Below are positions 16,345 through 23,510 of a stretch of DNA of 23,809 bases, piece by piece (the first letter of the stretch is position 1; each line of letters begins with the position of its first letter). The notes beneath the pieces were generated by a model. That model was not told where the DNA came from. It was given only the letters and a program-made list of their open reading frames with translations, and ran no database searches. The DNA comes from a virus: IMG/VR virus record IMGVR_UViG_3300025309_000054, positions 1 through 23,809 of that record; one strand, written 5' to 3'. The position numbers and the translations under genes are program-made.

Positions 16345-16746
16345 ATGAATGCTTTTTTAGCCAAGATATTCGGCAACAGGCCTGGAGTTATTTTCAGGCT
16401 GTACATGGCAGCGGTGCTTTTTCAGTTTTCACTCCTCAGTTTCGCCTCAGTTGATCTGGCGGCTACGAATGATTTCTGCTTGGGTCCCTTCAACATGGTG
16501 CTGGATATATCCTTCTGGCTCGGCGTGTTTTCGTCGCTGGGCGCCTGCAGTTTGGCTTTTAGAAGCAAATACGTGAACTGGCCGCTAGGTACCCTACTCA
16601 GTGAATCAGCCGCAGTCCTCGCCTTCGTCGTCCTCAGCTTTGACTACTTGACCCGCAAGCCTCCGATCATCGCAGGTAGCGTTCTCTCCGTAACCGCAGC
16701 TATTTTCCTGATTGGAGGCCTTATCTATGAGCGAAGAAATCCTTAA
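16345..16746 (+). CDS. Four-pass membrane protein, holin candidate
   Basis: This 133-residue protein has four hydrophobic segments (about 15-36, 52-72, 82-102, 107-127), no signal peptide and a short charged tail (YERRNP). Its ribosome binding site (GGGG) is weak and buried in a predicted hairpin. It overlaps the start of an XhlA-like gene, a common partner of holins, so a lysis role is plausible. Holins more often have one to three helices, and no endolysin is in the window, so this stays inference. It lies between small terminase and HNH/terL. Confidence 0.6.
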   Translation: MNAFLAKIFGNRPGVIFRLYMAAVLFQFSLLSFASVDLAATNDFCLGPFNMVLDISFWLGVFSSLGACSLAFRSKYVNWPLGTLLSESAAVLAFVVLSFDYLTRKPPIIAGSVLSVTAAIFLIGGLIYERRNP

Positions 16747-16966
16747 TTACAAAATTGAGCAACTCGTAGATCGAGTAGAGAAATTGGAGGAGCACGAATC
16801 AAGGTGCTCACAGCCGGAAGAAGGAACTCTGGCTTTGATGAAGACGAGCTTGAAGGAGGACATAGGCAAGGTGGAGTCGAAGCTGAATTGGCTCATCACC
16901 TTGATTCTGACTACTGTGTTGGGCGCCCTAGTGACGATTTTTTTATCGAAGATGGGGTTTAATTGA
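16727..16966 (+). CDS. XhlA-like haemolysin family membrane protein
   Basis: I start this 79-residue protein at 16727 (MSEEILNYKIEQLVDRVEKL), with GGAGG nine bases upstream. A charged coiled-coil N-terminus (about 1-50) leads to one membrane helix near the C-terminus (about 54-75, WLITLILTTVLGALVTIFL). This is the plan of the XhlA family (PF10779) of phage and PBSX lysis accessory proteins, typical length 70-90. It overlaps the upstream membrane protein by 20 bp and the downstream HNH gene (TGATG), so all three are coupled. Confidence 0.75.
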   Translation: MSEEILNYKIEQLVDRVEKLEEHESRCSQPEEGTLALMKTSLKEDIGKVESKLNWLITLILTTVLGALVTIFLSKMGFN

Positions 16967-17601
16967 TGATTGAGAAAATAAGAAAATGCAGAACGTGTGG
17001 TTGTATGTCAACAGAAGTAGATTTCGTTAAGAACCAGAATTGGTGCAAGCCGTGCCAGAGTGATTACAACAGGACCTACTCAAAAGGGTGGAGAGCAGAT
17101 AATCAAGAGAAGATCAAAGAGGATAGGAGCGAGTACTACGCAGAAAACGGTGACGAGATTAGACGTAAATCTAAAGAGTACCATGCAGCCCACCCAGAGC
17201 AGAAGAAGCAAGCGGATAAGAAGTGGAGGGATGCTAATGCAGAAAGAAAAAAAGAGAATGATAAAAACTGGCGGATAGAGAATGGAGTACGTAAGTATAA
17301 GCACGAAAAGAAGCGCAGGCAGAGGAAGGCTGAGATCCCAGGTGTCTGCACCGACAAAGACGTTGATGCTTTGTATGCTAAGCAGGGAGGACGCTGTACC
17401 TATTGTCAGGAAAAACTTGGCGATTTTCATGTGGACCACATCATCCCTGTTGTAGTTGAGGGATGTACCCATTGGCCCTCCAATCGCCAGTTGCTCTGCC
17501 CTTTTTGTAACGTGAGTAAGGGCAAGAAGAGCCACGAGGAATATTTGGAGTACCGCAGGATTGTAGGCCTCCCGGTGTTTGACAATCAGGAGGCTGCGTA
17601 A
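16966..17601 (+). CDS. HNH endonuclease
   Basis: The start is taken at ATG 16966, overlapping the previous TGA, giving 211 residues. An N-terminal zinc knuckle (CRTCGC then WCKPCQ) is followed by a long charged helical linker with repeated W/Y-R-x2-N units (about 46-115). A C-terminal HNH domain follows: CTYCQ, FHVDHIIPV, and NRQLLCPFCNVSKGKKS. The HNH core has the DH pair and the two CxxC metal pairs. Its position directly before terL resembles HK97-type phages, where an HNH protein acts with the terminase in cos cleavage. A free-standing homing endonuclease is the alternative. GAGGAGC-type signal is weak. Confidence 0.85.
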   Translation: MIEKIRKCRTCGCMSTEVDFVKNQNWCKPCQSDYNRTYSKGWRADNQEKIKEDRSEYYAENGDEIRRKSKEYHAAHPEQKKQADKKWRDANAERKKENDKNWRIENGVRKYKHEKKRRQRKAEIPGVCTDKDVDALYAKQGGRCTYCQEKLGDFHVDHIIPVVVEGCTHWPSNRQLLCPFCNVSKGKKSHEEYLEYRRIVGLPVFDNQEAA

Positions 17602-19196
17602 TGGATGCCAGAACAAAAGGTAGAAAGCTCACCAGAAAGAAGCCTGAAGTAGTCGAATACATGAAGTTTAAGGGACGCCTCAGCGTCCCTGCATTTGTCG
17701 AGATATTGGCAAATTCGGGCATAGAGTTGTTCCCGCATGAGGGCCAGTGGCAAGTTATAGACGCCTACGAAGAGCGGGTCCCTCCTTCGGAGGCGGTCCT
17801 TCAGATGGCAGCAGAAAATGGCATAACTCTGGATTTTGAGTACGCCTATAGAACCCTTGTGGTTGCGGCGGGCCGGAGATGGGGCAAGAGCGTGGTTGCC
17901 AGTCTCTTCGGGGCGCAGGAGATGTTGGTGCCTAATGCCCGCGTCTTGATTGTTTCCTACGCCCTTTCCAACTGCGAGGTCATTTATGACTACGTGCGTA
18001 AGCTCTTGGTGGCGCTGTTGGGCCAGGACGAGATTGTAGCTGATAGACAGCAGGCGATGGAGTTGATCCTGAAGAATGGGTCGGAACTTAGGGTCGCATC
18101 AAACGACAACGTCCAGACCCGACTTGGTAAGGCCGTAAGTTTGTTGATCATTGATGAAGCTGTCCTCTTTTCAGAGAAAATGCACTCCCAGGTCCTCAAG
18201 CCCATGTTGTTTGATTACGCGCCGTTCAGTAGGTCGGTGCTGATTTCATCTCCGAGGGCAGGTTGGTTTGAATCTGCCTACCTCAAGGGCGCTAACCCGG
18301 ACTTCCCCAAACACTGGTCGATCAATCTCCCTACACATACCAACCCAACAATTCCAAAGGAAGAACTCGCGCAGATGGAAAAGGAGCTTCCCAGGGACCT
18401 TTACGAACAAGAGGTCCTTGGTCTCTTCACCTCCAATGCCGGGTTGGTTTGCCGCGAGTTCACCAAAGAGAGGAACACGTATAAACCAGAGGAGTACCCA
18501 TTCCTCTACGAGTGGCTCCATTCCGGGAACGTCATCATCAACATGATCGACTCAGGATACTCGCACTATTTTGCGTCGGTCTGGGTCATGTACGTAGAGG
18601 AACTGGACACCTACTTCGCCTTCGCTGAGTATGCCAAGAATAAGACCTTGACTTCCGAGCACGCACGCTACATCAACGAGTTCGAGGCCGAGAATGATCT
18701 CCAGGTTGACATCCGGTTTGCCGACCCAGCCGCCAGTCAACAGTTGGCGGACTTCACGGAGTATGACCTCTACTTCAACAAGGCTGCGAAAGTATTAAGG
18801 GAAACCATCAATAATCTCAACACGCTTTTCTTCCAGACCAGCGAGATCACAGGGAAACCAAGGCTCTTAGTAAGCACTGAGTGCCCCGAACTAATCCGGC
18901 AGCTTTCCTCGGTCATCTGGAAGACTGGCAAAGAAGATGAGCAGACCAAAGAGCAGTCGGCTCAGGGAATCAAGCCTTTCATCCCGGACAAGGAAGGTCC
19001 TGTTGGAGGTGGCAACAAAACTGACTGGGACCTCTTCGACGCCTTTCGTTATGGCCTCTTTTCATTCATCAAAAATACTAGGGTTGATGCAACGATCATT
19101 ACAACCGAGACCGGGACTCAACGGGACGCCTCTGAAGATGAATTCGACGAGATGCTGTACTCCCAGGGCTGGTTCCGGATGAGTGACGCCGTTTAA
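17601..19196 (+). CDS. terL: Terminase large subunit
   Basis: This 531-residue packaging motor has an ATPase domain with Walker A GRRWGKS (91-97) and Walker B LLIIDEA (181-187). The coupling motif SSPRAG is at 216-221. The C-terminal RNase H-like nuclease domain shows D317 (MIDSGY), D375 (RFADPAA) and D480 (FDAFRYG). It cuts and pumps DNA into the prohead through the portal. GGAGG lies eight bases before the ATG, and the ATG overlaps the TAA of the HNH gene. Length is normal for the family. With HNH next to it, a cos-type mechanism is plausible. Confidence 0.95.
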   Translation: MDARTKGRKLTRKKPEVVEYMKFKGRLSVPAFVEILANSGIELFPHEGQWQVIDAYEERVPPSEAVLQMAAENGITLDFEYAYRTLVVAAGRRWGKSVVASLFGAQEMLVPNARVLIVSYALSNCEVIYDYVRKLLVALLGQDEIVADRQQAMELILKNGSELRVASNDNVQTRLGKAVSLLIIDEAVLFSEKMHSQVLKPMLFDYAPFSRSVLISSPRAGWFESAYLKGANPDFPKHWSINLPTHTNPTIPKEELAQMEKELPRDLYEQEVLGLFTSNAGLVCREFTKERNTYKPEEYPFLYEWLHSGNVIINMIDSGYSHYFASVWVMYVEELDTYFAFAEYAKNKTLTSEHARYINEFEAENDLQVDIRFADPAASQQLADFTEYDLYFNKAAKVLRETINNLNTLFFQTSEITGKPRLLVSTECPELIRQLSSVIWKTGKEDEQTKEQSAQGIKPFIPDKEGPVGGGNKTDWDLFDAFRYGLFSFIKNTRVDATIITTETGTQRDASEDEFDEMLYSQGWFRMSDAV

Positions 19197-19213
19197 ACCC
19201 AAAAGGACACCAA

Positions 19214-20593
19214 ATGGGATGGTTCTTCAAAGAGAAAGCTGCATCGCAGCCTAGCCTAGCTGTATATTCAACCCCTCCTCGCCCGCCGATTGATTATTCA
19301 GGCAAGGAAAACCCCGCAGATAAAATCACGTACACCGGCATCGGCCAAACGAAGTACGCTTCAGGACTTCCGCCTTCCATCTTCGACAACCCGATTACGG
19401 CAGTCAGGTCGTACCCTGTTGTCTACTCCGTCATCTCTGCGATCTCCGATGCTATCGCCGGGTTGAACGTCAAGGTCTACCAGCTTAAAGGGGGTCAACG
19501 AACCGAGGCGATGGACCACCCCTTCTACAAGGTATTCTCGAACCCCAATCCCTATCAAGGATCGTTCGAGTTCCTCGAAGAACTTGAGCAGGGCTTGGAT
19601 ACTTGCGGGAACGTCTACATCCTGAAGGAGCCTGGGCCAAACGGGGTCGAGCTTTACATCCTCAATCCGAAGTATGTCGCGATCCTCCCCGACCCTACCA
19701 TCAAGGTCAAAGGCTACCGCTACTACATCAACGGGCAGTCGATGGATTTCCCGCCTGAGTCTGTAATCCACATCAAGTACAACGACGTGGACGATCCGTA
19801 CTACGGGATGCCTCCTCTGGCGACCGCAGTAGACGTGATCACTTTTGAGAAAAACCGCATCGCGTTTGCCAATCAGTACTTTATCAATGGCGCGATTCCA
19901 GTCGGGGTCCTTGAGACCGAGCAGGTTCTCGGTGAGACTCTCCTGAAGAAGCTCAGGAAAGAATGGAGCGGGATTCACCAAGGAGTATCGAATGCGCATA
20001 AGGTAGGGATTCTTCAGGGCGGGTTGAAGTACAAGCCGATCACCTCCCCCATCAAGGATTTAGATTTCCCTGGGCTCAAGAAGATGTCCCGAGAAGATAT
20101 TCTGGCAATCTTTAAAGTGCCTGAGTCCATTCTAGGTAGCCAGGAAGGTACCGGCGCCAAAGAAGGCAAGGACGCTGTGGTCGCCTTCTGGCGCCAGTGC
20201 ATTATACCTAGATTGAGAAGGATCGAAAGCGGCCTGAATCGCGGGCTCCAGATTGAGATGTTCGGACAGGGCACGTTCGTCTTTGAATTTAATTTGAAAG
20301 ATGTCGTAGCTTTGCAGGATGACAGGGAATCATTAAGCAAATACCTTCAGACTCTGGTTGGTAGCTCCATCATGACCGCCAACGAAGCTCGTGCAGTCAT
20401 CGGACTCCCGTTAAGCAAAGACCCCACCGCAGATGTCCTCATGGTCAACAACAGCCAATTCGGGAACGCCCTGATGCCGGTTGGAGACGTAGGAAATCAA
20501 GGCGCAGGCTCCAACGACAAGAAGCCTGGAGCAAAACCTGGAGGGACGAAACCGGTGAACGGAGAGAAGCCAAAGGCTAAACCTACGGCTTAA
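19214..20593 (+). CDS. Portal protein (HK97 family)
   Basis: This 459-residue protein starts with AAAGGAC eight bases upstream. The family signature is seen in NPITAVRSYPVVYSVISAIS (55-74), HPFYKVFSNPNPYQ (about 101-114), GNVYILKEPG, and SVIHIKYNDVDDPYYGMPPL (with FEKN following). MSREDILAIFKVPESILG lies near 290-307. It forms the dodecameric ring at the capsid vertex that binds the terminase and tail connector. The C-terminal 45 residues are low-complexity (GSNDKKPGAKPGGTKPV), rich in G, K and P. A B-box and a possible promoter follow the gene. Confidence 0.95.
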   Translation: MGWFFKEKAASQPSLAVYSTPPRPPIDYSGKENPADKITYTGIGQTKYASGLPPSIFDNPITAVRSYPVVYSVISAISDAIAGLNVKVYQLKGGQRTEAMDHPFYKVFSNPNPYQGSFEFLEELEQGLDTCGNVYILKEPGPNGVELYILNPKYVAILPDPTIKVKGYRYYINGQSMDFPPESVIHIKYNDVDDPYYGMPPLATAVDVITFEKNRIAFANQYFINGAIPVGVLETEQVLGETLLKKLRKEWSGIHQGVSNAHKVGILQGGLKYKPITSPIKDLDFPGLKKMSREDILAIFKVPESILGSQEGTGAKEGKDAVVAFWRQCIIPRLRRIESGLNRGLQIEMFGQGTFVFEFNLKDVVALQDDRESLSKYLQTLVGSSIMTANEARAVIGLPLSKDPTADVLMVNNSQFGNALMPVGDVGNQGAGSNDKKPGAKPGGTKPVNGEKPKAKPTA

Positions 20594-20596
20594 AGT

Positions 20597-20610
20597 ATTC
20601 ACGTGTGAAT
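20597..20610. promoter_or_regulatory. B-box between portal and protease genes
   Basis: ATTCACGTGTGAAT has fully symmetric halves (ATTCAC/GTGAAT). It is six bases upstream of a possible -35. Confidence 0.7.
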
Positions 20611-20616
20611 AAAAAT

Positions 20617-20644
20617 TTAACATTGTTGAGAATTATCGTATGAA
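20617..20644 (+). promoter_or_regulatory. Possible capsid-operon promoter
   Basis: TTAACA (20617-20622), 16 bases, TATGAA (20639-20644). The -10 is weak, but the spacing from the upstream B-box matches the other promoters. It would give separate expression of protease, scaffold and capsid. Confidence 0.45.
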
Positions 20645-20681
20645 ATCGACCCAATACCCATAATGAAGCATAAGGAGAATT

Positions 20682-21680
20682 ATGGAAAATAAAACGTTCA
20701 ACCTCTTGACCAAATTTGAGGTCAAAGCATCGACATCCCCTCCTCACGATCCCAATTCCGTAGACACTGGAGATTCCGAAGTAATCAAAATTGCTGGCTA
20801 CGCAAACTTTGCAGGGGCTGTAGAAGAAGGTGCCCCGATGGTAGACCTCTCCGGCGACGTGATCGTCCCCTCAGGGATAGACGTGTCTGTCTGGAAGAAA
20901 AACCCTCAGATCCTCTGGCAGCACGATAGGCACTGCACTATTGGTCGAGGTATCTCCGTAGTCAAGAAGAAGGACGGTCTTTACATCGAAGCCGAAATCC
21001 ATAAGGGCGCGATGGAGGACGAAGACTTCTACCGGATCAAGTCTGGGTTGATCTCCTACTTCTCTGTTGGCTTTCGCACGATGGCGGGTGAATTCAAGAA
21101 GGTTGGGGATCGCCAGGTTTACTTCATCACTAAGTGCCTCCTTTTGGAGGTATCCGCCGTTGGAATCCCCTGTTGCTCCGACGCATCCTTCCAAATCATC
21201 AAATCCCTCCCCGACGATGGAGGTTTTTACGCAGGTGAACTAACAGGAAAAATTTGTCCCACCATTGAAAATGAAATTCAAGAACAAAAAGGAGTAGCAA
21301 TGAAATTCGTTTCTACACTCAGAGACACCCTGCCCGAGGCAGAGGTCAAACGCCTGGAGGCCCTCGGGATGGGCGCAAAGCTTGAGGAGGAAATCGAGGT
21401 CGATGCCAAAGCATACATCGGTGAGATTGTCTCCAGAGCAACCGCCGAATTCACCGATGCAATGAAGGCCCTTCAGGAAGAAATAGCCAAGCTTCAGGAC
21501 CAACTCAAAGAGGTTCCTGTGGAGGAACCTGCGGAAGCTACTGAAGAGGAAAAAGAAGCTCCCGCTGAAGAGACCGAGGAAAAAGAGGCACCTGCTGAAG
21601 ATGAACTCAGCGAGGAAGACGTGACTACCATCAAAGGACTGCTTGAGCAGCTCGCAGAAATCAAAAAGGCGCTCGACTAA
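20682..21680 (+). CDS. Prohead protease with fused scaffold domain
   Basis: This 332-residue protein has an HK97-type serine protease domain in residues 1-175: H81 (LWQHDRH), S128 (SYFSVGF) and the acidic residue E156 in LLLEVSAVGIPCC. After a linker it continues with a scaffold-like part (207-332): helix, coiled coil (AMKALQEEIAKLQDQLKE), a very acidic Glu/Pro/Ala repeat (about 283-311) and a final helix (GLLEQLAEIKKALD). The protease matures the prohead and cuts the scaffold. AAGGAG lies seven bases before the ATG. An internal start at 21300 probably makes the scaffold part alone. Confidence 0.92.
   Translation: MENKTFNLLTKFEVKASTSPPHDPNSVDTGDSEVIKIAGYANFAGAVEEGAPMVDLSGDVIVPSGIDVSVWKKNPQILWQHDRHCTIGRGISVVKKKDGLYIEAEIHKGAMEDEDFYRIKSGLISYFSVGFRTMAGEFKKVGDRQVYFITKCLLLEVSAVGIPCCSDASFQIIKSLPDDGGFYAGELTGKICPTIENEIQEQKGVAMKFVSTLRDTLPEAEVKRLEALGMGAKLEEEIEVDAKAYIGEIVSRATAEFTDAMKALQEEIAKLQDQLKEVPVEEPAEATEEEKEAPAEETEEKEAPAEDELSEEDVTTIKGLLEQLAEIKKALD
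21300..21680 (+). CDS. Internal-start scaffold protein (nested in protease gene)
   Basis: Codon 207 of the protease gene is ATG (21300), in the same frame, with AAGGAG (21289-21294) five bases upstream. This is as good a ribosome binding site as any in the region. It gives a 126-residue acidic coiled-coil protein starting MKFVSTLRDTLPEAEVKRLE. Lambda C/Nu3 is the classic example of a protease gene with a nested in-frame scaffold. Here the capsid protein also has a delta-like N-terminal coiled coil, so two scaffold elements may coexist. Confidence 0.75.
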   Translation: MKFVSTLRDTLPEAEVKRLEALGMGAKLEEEIEVDAKAYIGEIVSRATAEFTDAMKALQEEIAKLQDQLKEVPVEEPAEATEEEKEAPAEETEEKEAPAEDELSEEDVTTIKGLLEQLAEIKKALD

Positions 21681-21711
21681 GAGCACAAAACCACACAGGA
21701 GATTCAAACAC

Positions 21712-23064
21712 ATGAGTAAAGAAATTCTTGAGCAGCTCCAGGGCGAAGTCGCCAACATCACCAAATCTCTGGCTGATAAAGTCAACGCAGGCCAGGCCGC
21801 AGAAGTCAAAGAGCTTAGCGATAAGCTGACCGCTCTCCAGGCTCAGGTGTCCGAGAAGCGTCACCAGTTCGCTGTTGACCAGCACGTAGTCAAGGAGAAG
21901 GACGTAGCGGTAGAGCGCAAGATGGATGAGCTTCTGATCGCGTCCACCCTTATGCGTACCAAGTCGGGCCACCTCACCGATGCCTACGGTAGGCTTGTCG
22001 CCACCCCGGAGTATCGTGATGCGCTTAAAGCTGCTGGCTTCACCGCAGATCCCATGACCACCGGGGCTGCTACCAACGGCGCTGAGTTTATTCCCACCGC
22101 CTTCTCCAGCACCCTGCAGGAAGAGATCTTCCTGAAGCTGGAAATTGCCGACTTGTTCGGGCGCATGAATATGCCTTCTCCGAACTACGTGCTGCCGTTC
22201 TCGCCGGGCCGTACCATCGCCCAGGGTGTTGCGGAGTCTGGTGAGCCCACCAAGGTCAAAGCGAAAACCGCAAAGATCACCTTCGACGCACAGAAGATCA
22301 TGAGCAACATTGAGTTCACCGACGAGTTCGAGCAGGACTCCATCGTCGCCGTGCTTCCGTTCATCCGCAAGCAGCTCATCGACGGCTTCGCGCTCGCGCA
22401 GGAAACCATGTCCCTGAACGGCGATATCAACGGCGATCTGCTTGCCAACGGTGCTTACGGCGCCACTGACTGCCGTAAGCTGGTCGCAGGTATCCGTGCC
22501 GACGCCACCAACGCAGCCGCAGGTAACGCCGCTGTTTCGTTCGCCTCTGGCGGGTTCACAGCGGATAACCTGCGTTCCCTCCGTACCGCGATGGGCAAGT
22601 ATGGCAAAACCCCGTCTGACCTCGCAATCATAGTGAGCATGGCTGACTACAACAAGATGCTGGCGACCGCCTGGAACAGCGGGGCATTCCAGATGCTCTA
22701 CTCCTACGGCGCGGGTGCTACCCTCCTGAAAGGTGAAATGGGCCGCTTCGACAACATCCCGATCATTGTCTCCGAACTGGTCCCGCTGGCTAACGCAGCT
22801 TCCACCGCTGACCTGTCGGATGCACTCGGGGGCCTGAACGCTTCCGGTCAGCACGACTACACCACCGCAGGCAACAACACCAAGACCACCTGCGTGCTGG
22901 TCAACAAAAACGCCTACATGTGGGGTGATCGCAAAGAGTTCAGCCTGGAGACCTTCCGCAACCCGTACAACCAGACCCTGAGCCTGATCGGTTCGCAGCG
23001 CCTCGACTTCCAGAAAGTCCTGTCCGCTACCTCCCCGACCTGCGCGGTAGGCATCAACTACTAA
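21712..23064 (+). CDS. Major capsid protein (HK97 fold)
   Basis: The start is placed at 21712 (MSKEILEQLQGEVANITKSL) because CAGGAG lies upstream and the longer frame has none; this gives 450 residues. The first 85-95 residues are a coiled coil with the character of the HK97 delta domain, which serves as built-in scaffold and is removed by the protease. The body follows: FIPTAFSSTLQEEIFLKLEI, then EFEQDSIVAVLPFIRKQLID (the spine-helix region), and QTLSLIGSQRLDFQKVL near the end. Codon use is visibly more regular and GC-rich than in accessory genes, as expected for a very highly expressed gene. A terminator with an adjacent B-box follows. Confidence 0.93.
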   Translation: MSKEILEQLQGEVANITKSLADKVNAGQAAEVKELSDKLTALQAQVSEKRHQFAVDQHVVKEKDVAVERKMDELLIASTLMRTKSGHLTDAYGRLVATPEYRDALKAAGFTADPMTTGAATNGAEFIPTAFSSTLQEEIFLKLEIADLFGRMNMPSPNYVLPFSPGRTIAQGVAESGEPTKVKAKTAKITFDAQKIMSNIEFTDEFEQDSIVAVLPFIRKQLIDGFALAQETMSLNGDINGDLLANGAYGATDCRKLVAGIRADATNAAAGNAAVSFASGGFTADNLRSLRTAMGKYGKTPSDLAIIVSMADYNKMLATAWNSGAFQMLYSYGAGATLLKGEMGRFDNIPIIVSELVPLANAASTADLSDALGGLNASGQHDYTTAGNNTKTTCVLVNKNAYMWGDRKEFSLETFRNPYNQTLSLIGSQRLDFQKVLSATSPTCAVGINY

Positions 23065-23069
23065 AATCT

Positions 23070-23083
23070 ATTCAGATGTGAAT
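23070..23083. promoter_or_regulatory. B-box directly before capsid terminator
   Basis: Exact ATTCAGATGTGAAT abutting the hairpin at 23084. It is not associated with a promoter, so bound protein could act as a roadblock that aids termination. Confidence 0.8.
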
Positions 23084-23116
23084 AGGGCGGGGGCCTTAGC
23101 TCCCCCGCCCTTTCTC
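23084..23116 (+). terminator. Terminator after major capsid gene
   Basis: AGGGCGGGGG (23084-23093), loop CCTTAGCT, CCCCCGCCCT (23102-23111), then TTCTC. The stem is a strong 10 bp but the T tract is short, so termination may be partial and reduce expression of downstream genes relative to capsid. Confidence 0.8.
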
Positions 23117-23135
23117 ATAGGGATATAGGAGATTT

Positions 23136-23507
23136 ATGGAACTCGCAGCTAAACAAACCTACAGGGAGCCGTCTTTCGAGATTTGGCCTGGAGGTGACAC
23201 CATTGGCTTGGACATCTCTGAGGAGCACAAAGCGCAGATGCTGGCTGACTTCCCCGAGAAGCTCGAAGTGATCGAGGACGTTGAGGCTTACACCAAGGAG
23301 AAGACCGCAAGGCTCGCTGCAGCGGCTGAAAAGTACATGCAGGAGATCCTGGCTCAGTATGAAGATCCTGCGAGCATCTTCAAATCTGATCCCATGACCA
23401 GCAAAGACTCTTTCGAGAAGGAAAAGGATTTCGAGCCCGAGACCAAAGAAGATGCCCTTGAGATTGAGACTCCGGAAGCCAAGCAGCCCAAAGGCAAAAG
23501 GAAATAA
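23136..23507 (+). CDS. Hypothetical head-region protein
   Basis: This 123-residue protein begins MELAAKQTYREPSFEIWPGG with TAGGAG seven bases before the ATG. It has a short beta start, a helical middle (AYTKEKTARLAAAAEKYMQE) and a charged, disordered C-terminal tail rich in E, K and P (about 85-123). It lies between capsid and connector genes, a slot that often holds a head-completion, decoration or small structural protein. I recognise no family. Confidence 0.7.
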   Translation: MELAAKQTYREPSFEIWPGGDTIGLDISEEHKAQMLADFPEKLEVIEDVEAYTKEKTARLAAAAEKYMQEILAQYEDPASIFKSDPMTSKDSFEKEKDFEPETKEDALEIETPEAKQPKGKRK

Positions 23508-23510
23508 TCC

